From: JAXLYX01 sp046351215
GTDB taxonomy: Bacteria > Myxococcota_A > Polyangia > Polyangiales > Houyiibacteriaceae
Direction: 5' to 3'
NCBI GenBank assembly: GCA_046351215.1
Contig: JAXLYX010000006.1
Span: forward strand, 248,001-312,000
DNA: 64,000 nt
Under the pieces are notes generated by a model. That model was not told the DNA's origin and did not search any database. It worked only from the letters and a program-made list of their open reading frames with translations. Both the position numbers and the translations under genes were made by a program. Below are positions 49,935 through 59,593 of this stretch, in pieces (position 1 is the stretch's first letter; each line of letters opens with the position of its first letter).

Positions 49935-51344
49935 TCAGGAAAGGAGGGTGCGCACGTCGGTGACCTTGCCGGTCACGGCCGCGGCCGCCGCCATGAGCGG
50001 CGAGGCGAGGAAGGTGCGGCCGCCCTTGCCCTGACGGCCCTCGAAGTTGCGGTTGCTCGTGGAGACGGCGTACTGGCCCGGGGAGAGCTGGTCGCCGTTC
50101 ATCGCGATGCACATCGAGCAGCCCGGCTCGCGCCACTCGGCGCCCGCCTCGAGGAAGATCTTGTCGAGACCCTCGGCCTCGGCCTCCTTCTTGAGGTCGT
50201 GGCTGCCAGGGACGACGAGCACTCGGACGCCGTCGGCGACCTTGCGGCCCTTGAAGACGCTCGCCGCCGCGCGGAGGTCCGGCATGCGGGAGTTCGTGCA
50301 GCTGCCGATGAAGACGACGTCGACCTTCTGGCCCTCGAGCTTCGAGCCGGGCTCGAGACCCATGTACTTCATCGCCTTCTCGAACGCGGCGCGCTCCGAG
50401 GCGTCGGCGAAGTCCGAGGCCTTCGGCATCGTCTGCGTGACGCCGACGCCCATGCCCGGGTTCGTGCCGTAGGTCAGCATCGGCTCGAGCGTGTTCGCGT
50501 CGATCTCGACGAGGGCGTCGTACTTCGCGCCCGCGTCCGTGCGGAGCTCGCGCCAGCCCGCGACGGCCGCGTCCCAGTCCGCGCCCTTCGGCACGAAGTC
50601 GCGGCCCTTCAGCCACTCGAAGGTGACGTCGTCGGGCGCGATCATGCCCGCACGCGCGCCGGCCTCGATCGACATGTTGCAGACCGTCATCCGGCCCTCC
50701 ATGTCGAGCGCGCGGATGGCGCTGCCCGTGTACTCGAGCACGTAGCCCGTGCCGCCGCCGGTGCCGATCTTCGCGCAGAGCGCGAGGATGATGTCCTTGC
50801 CCGTCACGCCCGGCTTGAGCGTGCCCTCGACGCGGACCTCCATCGTCTTCGGCTTGTACTGGAGGAGGCACTGCGAGGCGAGCACGTGCTCGACCTCGCT
50901 CGTGCCGATGCCGAACGCGAGCGAGCCGAACGCGCCGTGGGTCGAGGTGTGGCTGTCGCCGCAGACGATCGTCATGCCCGGCTGCGTGAAGCCGCGCTCG
51001 GGACCGACGACGTGCACGATGCCGTTGCGGGGATCGCCGAGGGGGTAGAGGGTGATCCCGAACTCGGCGCAGTTCTGCTCGAGCATGGCGAGCTGCTTCT
51101 TCGCCTGATCGTCGATCACCGCGAGGTGACGCGGGAGCGTCGGCGTCGAGTGGTCCATCGTCGCCTTCGTGCGATCGGGGCGACGGACCTCGAGGCCGCG
51201 CTCACGCAGACCGGTGAACGCCTGGGGCGAGGTGACCTCGTGGATGAGGTGCAGGTCGATGTAGAGGACGGCCGGACGGCCCTCCTCCTGCACCACCACG
51301 TGCTTCTCCCAGACCTTCTCGAACAACGTCTTCGGCGTACTCAT
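49935..51344 (-). CDS. leuC: Isopropylmalate isomerase large subunit LeuC
   Basis: A 469-residue aconitase-fold subunit: VCGDSHTSTHGAFGSLAFGIGTSEVEH with a cluster-binding Cys, FIGSCTNSRMPDLR and EPGCSMCIAMNGDQLSPG with the CxxC for the [4Fe-4S] cluster, and STSNRNFEGRQG. The start MSTPKTLFEKVW is chosen over one nine codons earlier that would overlap leuA. It lies 4 bp after the leuA stop. Confidence 0.95.
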   Translation of the reverse strand: MSTPKTLFEKVWEKHVVVQEEGRPAVLYIDLHLIHEVTSPQAFTGLRERGLEVRRPDRTKATMDHSTPTLPRHLAVIDDQAKKQLAMLEQNCAEFGITLYPLGDPRNGIVHVVGPERGFTQPGMTIVCGDSHTSTHGAFGSLAFGIGTSEVEHVLASQCLLQYKPKTMEVRVEGTLKPGVTGKDIILALCAKIGTGGGTGYVLEYTGSAIRALDMEGRMTVCNMSIEAGARAGMIAPDDVTFEWLKGRDFVPKGADWDAAVAGWRELRTDAGAKYDALVEIDANTLEPMLTYGTNPGMGVGVTQTMPKASDFADASERAAFEKAMKYMGLEPGSKLEGQKVDVVFIGSCTNSRMPDLRAAASVFKGRKVADGVRVLVVPGSHDLKKEAEAEGLDKIFLEAGAEWREPGCSMCIAMNGDQLSPGQYAVSTSNRNFEGRQGKGGRTFLASPLMAAAAAVTGKVTDVRTLLS

Positions 51345-51348
51345 CGGG

Positions 51349-52986
51349 TCACTCCGCAGCCTTGTCGTCACGAACGGAGCCCACGATCGCGATCATGCGA
51401 TTGAGGGCGGCGAGATAGGCCTTGGCGCTCGCGACGATGATGTCCGTGTCCGCGCCGTGGCCGTGGAAGACCCGAGCACGGGACTTCTCGTGCTGGGGGT
51501 TCAGCTTGTCACCGCTCGAGGGGCCCTCGTCCTCCGGACGGATCCGGACCGAGACCTCGCCGAGCGCGTCGATGCCCTGCGTCACCGAGTTCACCGAGTA
51601 CTCGAGCAGCGCGCAGGGGTTCTTCACGACCTTGTCGATCGCCTTGTACACGGCGTCGACCGGGCCGGTTCCGACCGAGACCTCGGTCACGACCTCGCCC
51701 GTCGGCAGCTCGAGCCGCACGGTCGCCGTCGGGAGGCCCATGCTCCCGCTCACGACCTGGAGGTCGCGGAGCTGGAACTGGTCCGGCGTGGCTCCCGCCT
51801 GGTCGTTGTGGAGGGCGATGAGGTCGGCGTCGGTGATGTACTTCTTCTTGTCGGCGAGCTTCTTGAACTCCTCGAAGAGTCGAGCGAGCTCCGTCTGGCT
51901 CGTGATCGGGTAGCCGAGCTCCGCCATGTGGTTGGCGAAGGCGTTGCGGCCCGAGTGCTTGCCGAGGACGAGCTGCGTGCGAGCGGCGCCGACCGACTCG
52001 GGGCGCATGATCTCGTACGTCTCCTCGTTCTTCAGCATGCCGTCCTGGTGGATGCCGGACTCGTGGGCGAAGGCGTTCGCTCCCACGATGGCCTTGTTCG
52101 GCTGGACGTTGATGCCGGTGACCGTCGAGACGAGCTTCGAGACCCGCGTGAGCTGGGTCGAGTCGACCTTCGTGTCGATGCCGCCGAACATCGCGCGACG
52201 CGTGCGGAGCGTCATCACGATCTCCTCGAGCGCCGTGTTGCCCGCGCGTTCGCCGATGCCGTTGACGGCGACCTCGACCTGACGCGCGCCACCGAGCACG
52301 CCCGCGAGGCTGTTCGCCGTCGCGAGGCCGAGATCGTTGTGGCAGTGCACCGAGATGATGCACTTCTCGATGCCCTTCACGTTCTCGCGGATCTTCGCGA
52401 TGCGATCGCCGAACTCGTGCGGGAGCGTGTAGCCGACGGTGTCGGGGATGTTGAGCGTCGTCGCGCCCGCCTGGATGGCCGCCTCGAGCGCCTCGTAGAG
52501 GAACTCGAGCTCCGTGCGTCCGGCGTCCTCCGCGCTGAACTCGATGTCGGTGCAGAGGCCGCGCGCGAACGTCACCATCTCGGTGATCCGGTGGAGGATC
52601 TGGTCCGTCGACATCCGGAGCTTGTGCTCGCGGTGGATCGGCGACGTCGCGATGAAGGTGTGGATGCGCGGATGCTTCGCCGGCGAGACGGCCTGCCAGG
52701 CCTTCTCGATGTCCGGCGGCATCGCACGCGCGAGGCCGCAGATGATCGGGGGCTCCGGATTCGGACGCCCCTCGATCATCGCCTGACCGACCGTCTCGGC
52801 GATGCGACGCACCGCTTCGAGGTCGTCCGGAGACGCCGCGGGGAAGCCGGCCTCGATCACGTCCACACCCAGCCTCGACAGCGCTCGCGCCACCTCTAGC
52901 TTCTCGGCCGAGGTCATGGTGGCACCCGGGGACTGTTCCCCGTCGCGGAGCGTCGTGTCGAAGATGCGTACGTGATCGCTGCTCAT
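51349..52986 (-). CDS. leuA: 2-isopropylmalate synthase LeuA
   Basis: The 545-residue synthase has FDTTLRDGEQSPGATM, EAGFPAASPDD, VHCHNDLGLATANSLAG, NGIGERAGNTALEEI and AFAHESGIHQDG, with a C-terminal regulatory domain ending about 30 residues past the usual VTEVSVGTGPVDA. It makes 2-isopropylmalate from 2-oxoisovalerate and acetyl-CoA. Having both LeuA and CimA with regulatory domains lets leucine and isoleucine be feedback-controlled separately. A hairpin lies in the 69-bp gap from ilvC. Confidence 0.95.
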   Translation of the reverse strand: MSSDHVRIFDTTLRDGEQSPGATMTSAEKLEVARALSRLGVDVIEAGFPAASPDDLEAVRRIAETVGQAMIEGRPNPEPPIICGLARAMPPDIEKAWQAVSPAKHPRIHTFIATSPIHREHKLRMSTDQILHRITEMVTFARGLCTDIEFSAEDAGRTELEFLYEALEAAIQAGATTLNIPDTVGYTLPHEFGDRIAKIRENVKGIEKCIISVHCHNDLGLATANSLAGVLGGARQVEVAVNGIGERAGNTALEEIVMTLRTRRAMFGGIDTKVDSTQLTRVSKLVSTVTGINVQPNKAIVGANAFAHESGIHQDGMLKNEETYEIMRPESVGAARTQLVLGKHSGRNAFANHMAELGYPITSQTELARLFEEFKKLADKKKYITDADLIALHNDQAGATPDQFQLRDLQVVSGSMGLPTATVRLELPTGEVVTEVSVGTGPVDAVYKAIDKVVKNPCALLEYSVNSVTQGIDALGEVSVRIRPEDEGPSSGDKLNPQHEKSRARVFHGHGADTDIIVASAKAYLAALNRMIAIVGSVRDDKAAE

Positions 52987-53021
52987 GGCGTTCCTTCCTG
53001 TCTCGCGGCGGTCCGGTCTCC

Positions 53022-53049
53022 CGCGTCCCGGCCGAGGGGCCGGGATGCG
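53022..53049. terminator. Hairpin between ilvC and leuA
   Basis: CGCGTCCCGGCC and GGCCGGGATGCG pair over 12 bp (one G-T) around a GAGG loop in the 69-bp gap between ilvC and leuA. There is no T-run. It may lower leu expression relative to ilv, or act as an mRNA processing/stability element. Confidence 0.45.
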
Positions 53050-53055
53050 AGAGCG

Positions 53056-54069
53056 TCACTCGCCGGGCTTGATCTCCTTGGGATTCACGAAGGGCATCAT
53101 CCGGCGGAGCTGGATGCCGACCTCTTCGAGCTTCTGGTCCTGCTCGGCGCGGCGCACCTTGTTGAACCAGGGGCGGCCCGTCTCGTTCTCCTTGATCCAG
53201 TTGCGCGCGAAGGTGCCGTCCTGGATCTCTCCGAGGATCTGCTTCATCGCGGCGCGCGACTCGTCGGTGATGACGCGCGGGCCCGAGACGTAGTCGCCGT
53301 ACTCGGCCGTGTCGCTGACCGAGTAGCGCATGTAGTTGAGGCCGCCCTGGTACATGAGGTCCACGATGAGCTTGAGCTCGTGGAGGCACTCGAAGTACGC
53401 GACCTCCGGCTGGTAGCCGGCGGCGACGAGGGTGTTGAAGCCCGCCTTCACGAGCTCCGACGCGCCGCCGCAGAGGACGGCCTGCTCGCCGAAGAGATCG
53501 GTCTCGGTCTCCTCCTTGAACGTCGTCGTGAGGATGCCGACGCGCGCCGAGCCGATGCCCGCGCCGTACGAGAGGGCGAGCGCGTCCGCCTTGCCGGTCG
53601 CGTCCTGGTGGACGGCGATGAGGGCCGGCACGCCGCCGCCGGCCTGGTACGTCTCACGGACGCGGTGGCCCGGGCTCTTCGGCGCGATGAGCGTGACGTC
53701 GACGTCCGCGGGCGGCTTGATGAGGCCGTAGTGGATGTTGAAGCCGTGGGCGAACATGAGCATGTTGCCGGCTTCGAGGCCCGGGGCGATCTCCGCCTCG
53801 TAGAGCGACTTCTGCACCGTGTCCGGCGCGAGGATCATCACGACGTCGGCTTCCTTGGCCGCGTCCTTGACCGACTTCACGACGAGGCCGGCCTGCTCGG
53901 CCTTCGCCTTGCTCTTGCTGCCCTCCTGGAGGCCGACGCGGACGTCCACGCCGCTCTCCTTGAGGTTCAAGGCGTGGGCGTGGCCCTGCGAGCCGTAACC
54001 GATGATCGCGACCTTCTTGCTCCGGATGAGCGAAAGGTCCGCAGCGTTCTCGTACCGAATCGTCGCCAT
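53056..54069 (-). CDS. ilvC: Ketol-acid reductoisomerase IlvC
   Basis: A 337-residue class I (short) reductoisomerase. The NADPH loop GYGSQGHAHALNLKESGVDVRVGLQEGSKS carries the basic/Ser residues for NADPH. LMFAHGFNIHYG, APKSPGHRVRETY, DLFGEQAVLCGG and ECLHELKLIVDLMYQGG hold the Mg-binding acids. It acts after acetolactate synthase in valine, leucine and isoleucine synthesis. It lies 45 bp after ilvN. Confidence 0.96.
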   Translation of the reverse strand: MATIRYENAADLSLIRSKKVAIIGYGSQGHAHALNLKESGVDVRVGLQEGSKSKAKAEQAGLVVKSVKDAAKEADVVMILAPDTVQKSLYEAEIAPGLEAGNMLMFAHGFNIHYGLIKPPADVDVTLIAPKSPGHRVRETYQAGGGVPALIAVHQDATGKADALALSYGAGIGSARVGILTTTFKEETETDLFGEQAVLCGGASELVKAGFNTLVAAGYQPEVAYFECLHELKLIVDLMYQGGLNYMRYSVSDTAEYGDYVSGPRVITDESRAAMKQILGEIQDGTFARNWIKENETGRPWFNKVRRAEQDQKLEEVGIQLRRMMPFVNPKEIKPGE

Positions 54070-54114
54070 GTCTGTCTCCGTGGGGGGTCTCTCGAGGGCA
54101 GGCCGTTTCGCCGT

Positions 54115-54660
54115 TCAGGCGGCCGTCGGCCGGGAAGTGATCTTCTTCGGGGGGCCGAAGCCCGCCTTCTTCGTGCCGCGGGTCATCGAGATCGTGCCGG
54201 TCTGCACCATCTCGAGGATGCCGTACGGACGCAGGAGCTGGACGAGCCCGTCGAGCTTGTCCTGGCTGCCGCTGATCTCGATGACGAGGCTGTCCGGGCC
54301 GATGTCGACCGCGCGGGCGCGGAAGACGTCGACCATCTGGAGCACCTCGGGCCGCTTGTCGGGACCGACCGCCACCTTGATGAGCGCGAGCGTTCGGTCG
54401 ACGGAGGCCTCGTCCGTGATGTCGTCGACGTAGAGGCAGTTCACGAGCTTGTAGAGGTTCGCCTCGATGCGGCGCGCCGTGTCGAGGTCCGCGTCGCACA
54501 CGATCGTCATGCGCGAGACGCCCGGCTCGTGCGTGTTGCTCACGTTCAGCGAGTCGATGTTGAAGTTGCGGCGGCGGAAGAGCGAGGCGACGCGGTTGAG
54601 CACGCCCGGCTTGTCCTCGACGTACACCACGAAGGTGCGCTTCTGGCTCGTCTGGCTCAT
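54115..54660 (-). CDS. ilvN: Acetolactate synthase regulatory subunit
   Basis: A 181-residue small subunit with an N-terminal ACT domain (VYVEDKPGVLNRVASLFRRR, NIDSLNVSNT, SRMTIVCD) and a C-terminal ACT-like domain (LVIEISGSQDKLDGLVQLLRPYGI). This is the full-length IlvN/IlvH type that binds valine and controls IlvB. The ATG is one base from the ilvB stop. The tail KKAGFGPPKKI is an unusual basic extension. Confidence 0.94.
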   Translation of the reverse strand: MSQTSQKRTFVVYVEDKPGVLNRVASLFRRRNFNIDSLNVSNTHEPGVSRMTIVCDADLDTARRIEANLYKLVNCLYVDDITDEASVDRTLALIKVAVGPDKRPEVLQMVDVFRARAVDIGPDSLVIEISGSQDKLDGLVQLLRPYGILEMVQTGTISMTRGTKKAGFGPPKKITSRPTAA

Positions 54661-54661
54661 C

Positions 54662-56428
<1,767 letters not shown>

Positions 56429-56552
56429 GACTTCGTTCCTTCGGCGAGGTGGTCCGGCCGGGCCGGTCCACGGGTTGTGGGGGTTAGATGAGAGCGGGAG
56501 AAAAGCAAGCCGTTTCGGCGGGATCGGGGGGGCTCGGCTGGCCCTGGAAACG

Positions 56553-56580
56553 AAAAAGGCCCTCGCGGGGTGCGAGGGCC
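56553..56580 (-). terminator. Putative attenuator terminator of the ilv-leu operon
   Basis: On the minus strand GGCCCTCGC, a five-base loop (ACCCC) and GCGAGGGCC form a 9-bp perfect stem followed directly by five Ts. This is a textbook intrinsic terminator placed 125 bp before ilvB and 42 bp after the leader-peptide stop. The CCCCGCG across its loop and right arm is complementary to CGCGGGG just after the leader stop, so an alternative pairing could prevent terminator formation. Confidence 0.8.
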
Positions 56581-56622
56581 AGACTCTCTACGTGCAGGTG
56601 GAGGTGGTCTAGGATCCCCGCG

Positions 56623-56754
56623 TCAGCGGCCGATGAGAATCAGCAGCGACAGCAGCCCGACTACGAGCCCGAGGATCGATACGACCGAACGCGCGCCGAC
56701 GAATCCCACGAGGGACTCGGTCGAGGTCGGAGCCTGAGCGCGCACGGACATCAT
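56623..56754 (-). CDS. Branched-chain amino-acid leader peptide (43 residues)
   Basis: The small ORF MMSVRAQAPTSTESLVGF... ends SVVSILGLVVGLLSLLILIGR. In its last 21 codons 14 are Leu, Val or Ile, an extreme run like those of ilv attenuation leader peptides. It lies between the DTW gene and the ilvB terminator hairpin. No Shine-Dalgarno sequence precedes it, but a TTGACG-17-CACAAT promoter would start the RNA about 3 bases ahead of the ATG, so it may be read as a nearly leaderless mRNA. The alternative is a one-helix membrane micro-protein. Confidence 0.65.
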   Translation of the reverse strand: MMSVRAQAPTSTESLVGFVGARSVVSILGLVVGLLSLLILIGR

Positions 56755-56764
56755 CGTGGGTGGG

Positions 56765-56793
56765 ATTGTGGAGTGAGGGAAACCGTGCGTCAA
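56765..56793 (-). promoter_or_regulatory. Sigma-70-type promoter of the ilv-leu operon
   Basis: On the minus strand TTGACG (56,793-56,788) and CACAAT (56,770-56,765) are separated by 17 bases. The expected start, an A near 56,757, is about 3 bases before the leader-peptide ATG. It overlaps the end of the DTW gene. The match is by eye and unproven. Confidence 0.55.
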
Positions 56794-57989
56794 GCGGGCT
56801 TCTGCTGCCGGCGCTCGGCGCGGGCCCGTCCCTCTTCGTGGAGGAGCCGGGCGAGGGCCACCGCATTGGCCAGGCGCTGGGCCGCGCGGCCCCGGAAGGG
56901 CAGGGGCGGAGGCCGCAGGCCCTCCCGCTCCGCGACCACGTCGAGCGTGCCGGCCGGGCCGCCTCGTTGGCTCGCGTAGGCGTCCCGGAGGGCCACGGTG
57001 CCCACCCCCGGCTCGAGGTGCTCGGCGAGGCGCTCGCAGAGCCCGGCGCCGTACGCCGCGATCGCATCGCCAGGACGGATCCGCCTCCGGAGCTCGACGA
57101 GGAGGGCATCTCGAGCGATGCCCTCCCGCACGATCGTGGACTCGTCGAGGCCGGTGAACGCGAGGTCCCCCGGGGGCGGCATGCGCGACGGGAGCACGAG
57201 GTGCTCGAAGGACTCGCCCGTCGCCGGCCGGACCGCAGCCCATTGGAGGATCGAGCGCGACGAGCCGTCCTTCGCGAGGTACTTCGGCGAGAGCTCGGCA
57301 TACACGACCCAGAGCGTCTCGAAGGCCTCGCCGAGGGCTCTCGGGATGCCCACGACCGGGCGCAGCCCCCGCGTGCGGACCCGCGGGGGCCCGGGACGCT
57401 CCTCGCGAAACCGGATCTGCGTGTCGATCATCGCGTCGAAGGCCTCGAGAAGGCCCTCGAGCCCCTCGAGCTCGGGCTCGAGCACGCGGAGCGCGAGCAC
57501 GACGGCCTCGAGCGTCGAGACCGCGTCGTGCGAGGGCTCCTTGCGGATGCGGTACCGGCTCGGCGCGTCGGGCGCGAGCTTCACGTGCGGGAGCTCGGCC
57601 ATCCACGGGTTGTGGCGGTAGAGGCTCTTCGCCATCGGCCACGTCGCATCGAGCACGAGGAGGCTCTCCGGGCGTTCGTCCGGGGCCAGCGTCGCGAGAT
57701 CCCGGGCGCCGGGGCCGGGGAAGAGCAGCGCGGTCCCCGGGGGCACGTCGGGCCGGAGGGCGAGCGGAGCGCCCTCGCCGTAGGCCACGCGGACCTCGCT
57801 CCGTGCGAGCCCTCGCTCGACGAAGCGCGCCGTGCCGATGGGATGCGCTCGCTCCCGCGGATGCTGCGCGACGATCACGCGGGTCCGATTCGCCACGCGC
57901 ACGATCCGCGGGCAGACGCAGACGCTCGCCGGCTTCAGGCAGGCCCAACAGCTGTCGCGCGGCTCGGAGGCGTCCACTGGCGCGAGCAT
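56790..57989 (-). CDS. DTW-domain protein (tRNA acp3U-type transferase) fused to a degenerate exonuclease-like domain
   Basis: The N-terminal 220 residues are a DTW/TapT domain: zinc cysteines at 14, 17, 24 and 26 (CWACLKPASVCVC), AQHPRERAHPIGTARF, and the motif DATW at 114-117 followed by AKSLYRHNPWM. Such enzymes add an aminocarboxypropyl group to uridine in tRNA. A second domain (225-399) has the length and order of a DEDDh exonuclease: LWVVYAELSP, FTGLDESTIV, AIAAYGAGLCERL, GRAAQRLANAVALARLL. The metal-binding acids and the His are changed, so nuclease activity is unlikely. The start MLAPVDASEP is 40 bp from the Rieske stop. Confidence 0.82.
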   Translation of the reverse strand: MLAPVDASEPRDSCWACLKPASVCVCPRIVRVANRTRVIVAQHPRERAHPIGTARFVERGLARSEVRVAYGEGAPLALRPDVPPGTALLFPGPGARDLATLAPDERPESLLVLDATWPMAKSLYRHNPWMAELPHVKLAPDAPSRYRIRKEPSHDAVSTLEAVVLALRVLEPELEGLEGLLEAFDAMIDTQIRFREERPGPPRVRTRGLRPVVGIPRALGEAFETLWVVYAELSPKYLAKDGSSRSILQWAAVRPATGESFEHLVLPSRMPPPGDLAFTGLDESTIVREGIARDALLVELRRRIRPGDAIAAYGAGLCERLAEHLEPGVGTVALRDAYASQRGGPAGTLDVVAEREGLRPPPLPFRGRAAQRLANAVALARLLHEEGRARAERRQQKPA

Positions 57990-58030
57990 GGCAGACGGAC
58001 GTGCGAGAGGCCCGCGCACGGGCGAAGCAC

Positions 58031-59014
58031 TCACTCGGCGGCGACGTCGAGCGAGACGCGTCGCGGTGGATAGAACTGCTGCACGTAGCGCCGGTAGAGC
58101 GGGATCGGGCCGTCGCCGTGCGCGAGGATCGGCGCCGCGACGTAGCGCTTCCGGGCCCAGATCGGCACGTCGAAGCCGACGTCGTGGACGTAGGCCCGCA
58201 GCAGGATCTTGTGCACGAGCCACGTGAGCGCGGGCACGGGCGTCTTCTTCATCGCGACGGCGACGCGGAGGTGCACCTGGTCGACCTCGATCGGCGTCGG
58301 GAGCACGAGCAGGCGCACGTCGACTCCGACCTTCTTCACCTCGGCACGGACCATGGAGAGCCCGAGGCCGTGCACCTCGGCCGAGAAGGCGAGTCGGGCC
58401 TCGCCCGGCAGGCCGATGAAATCGAGCGCGCGTACGACGGCGTACCGGGCCCGGAGGACGTGGCCCTCGACGACGGCATCGTCGACCACCTCGGCGCGCG
58501 CGTACGCGTGGACGGGGCCGAAATGGCCCAGATCCACGCTGTTCTCGCTGACCTCCTGCGGATGGCCGCGGAAGTGGAAGCCGTGCACCGCGAAGCCCGT
58601 CCAGCCCTCGAGCTCGAGATCCGGCGTCTCGAACCACGGCGCGCGCCCGTCCCGGTCGTACCAGGCGAGGAGGAAGCCCCCGTTCTCCCGGAGCGGGAGG
58701 GATTCGAGCCGAGCCTTCGCGGGCGGCCGGCCTCCGGGATACGGCGTCCGGACGCACCGGCCCTCCGACCCGAATTCGAAGCCGTGGAAGGGACAGCGGA
58801 GGCTCTCGTCGACGACGCGGCCGTCGCCGAGGTGTGCACCGAGATGGGGGCAGTAGGCATCGACGAGGCGGGGCTCGCCGCTCGCGGTCCGGTAGAGCAC
58901 GAGGTCGCGGCCGAAGCAGCGGAGCTCCTTCACCGCTCCCTTCGCGAGCTCGCGGCCCTCGGCGACCACGTACCAACCGCTCGGAATGGCTTCGTAGGGG
59001 ACGTCGGCGGACAT
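58031..59014 (-). CDS. Rieske non-haem iron oxygenase (Neverland/KshA-type)
   Basis: A 327-residue oxygenase with Rieske ligands Cys55/His57 and Cys74/His77 (CPHLGAHLG, CPFHGFEF) and mononuclear iron ligands at His164 and His169 (SENSVDLGHFGPVH). LLAWYDRDGRAPWF and the GHPQEVSEN segment recall cholesterol 7-desaturases (Neverland/DAF-36) as well as KshA. It is only moderately like the first Rieske protein in this window. A sterol substrate is a reasonable guess. It is separated from the steroid island by the amino-acid operon and has its own 170-bp upstream region with palindromes unlike the KstR-type site. Confidence 0.78.
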   Translation of the reverse strand: MSADVPYEAIPSGWYVVAEGRELAKGAVKELRCFGRDLVLYRTASGEPRLVDAYCPHLGAHLGDGRVVDESLRCPFHGFEFGSEGRCVRTPYPGGRPPAKARLESLPLRENGGFLLAWYDRDGRAPWFETPDLELEGWTGFAVHGFHFRGHPQEVSENSVDLGHFGPVHAYARAEVVDDAVVEGHVLRARYAVVRALDFIGLPGEARLAFSAEVHGLGLSMVRAEVKKVGVDVRLLVLPTPIEVDQVHLRVAVAMKKTPVPALTWLVHKILLRAYVHDVGFDVPIWARKRYVAAPILAHGDGPIPLYRRYVQQFYPPRRVSLDVAAE

Positions 59015-59044
59015 GCGCGTACCTCGTGTGCTGGCTCGCAATTA

Positions 59045-59144
59045 TCACGTTGGTGAGTCGCGTCCAGCGAGTAGCGAACGTTTCCGTGGGTTCGGAGCCG
59101 CTACGAGGGAAGGGGGGCATCCGGATCGGCTCACCAGATGGTGA
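59045..59144. promoter_or_regulatory. Two GTGA palindromes between the Rieske and receiver genes
   Basis: TCACGTTGGTGA (59,045-59,056) and TCACCAGATGGTGA (59,131-59,144) are both inverted repeats ending in GGTGA. They differ in the spacing between the TCAC and GTGA arms (4 and 6 bases), so they may not be one operator type. They lie in the divergent promoter region and could bind an unidentified regulator. Confidence 0.4.
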
Positions 59145-59184
59145 ATGCTCGGTCGGCCTCCTTTCCCCGGTTAGGATTCGGGTG

Positions 59185-59562
59185 ATGCCCCGGATCCTGC
59201 TGATCGAGGACGACGAGATGAGCCGTGACATGCTCTCGCGCCGGCTCGGGCGCCGCGGCTACGACGTGCTCGTGGCCGTCGACGGCGAGGGCGGCGTCGC
59301 GCTCGCTCGCGAGGGCCGGCCGGACCTCGTCCTCATGGACCTCAGCCTGCCCGTGCTCGACGGCTGGGCGGCCACACGGCGCCTCCGTGCCGACCCGACC
59401 ACGGCCGGGGTCCCGATCGTCGCCCTCTCCGCGCACGCCGCCGCGACCGATCGCGACGCCGCGCTCGAGGCCGGATGCGACGACTTCGAGTCGAAGCCGA
59501 TCGATTTCCCGCGCCTCCTCGCGAAGGTCGAGCGACAGCTCGCGCGGGCCGGGCGGGCTTGA
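59185..59562 (+). CDS. Stand-alone response-regulator receiver
   Basis: A 125-residue CheY-like receiver with no output domain. The acidic pocket is Asp9/Asp10, the phospho-acceptor is Asp52 (LMDLSLPVLDG), the switch Ser is 82 and the conserved Lys is 104 (ESKPID). Such proteins act through protein contacts or as part of a phosphorelay. No histidine kinase is nearby. ATG at 59,185 is preferred to the GTG one codon earlier. Confidence 0.9.
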   Translation: MPRILLIEDDEMSRDMLSRRLGRRGYDVLVAVDGEGGVALAREGRPDLVLMDLSLPVLDGWAATRRLRADPTTAGVPIVALSAHAAATDRDAALEAGCDDFESKPIDFPRLLAKVERQLARAGRA

Positions 59563-59593
59563 TCGCGGGCCGTCGCCGCGACACAACGCCGCC

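Noticed and set aside
56553..56580. The T-run hairpin as a plain terminator of the DTW gene
   Set aside because: Possible, but it lies about 210 bp past that gene, after a separate promoter-like element and a Leu/Val/Ile-rich ORF, which fits an ilv attenuator better.
59060..59090. GCGAACGTTTCCG as an eighth KstR-type operator
   Set aside because: The two-base gap between AAC and GTT is missing, so it does not fit the palindrome.
57990..59231. N-terminal extension of the DTW protein to 813 residues
   Set aside because: The extra sequence is a shadow of the Rieske gene on the same strand in another frame; the zinc cysteines that begin a DTW domain follow closely after the Met at 57,989.
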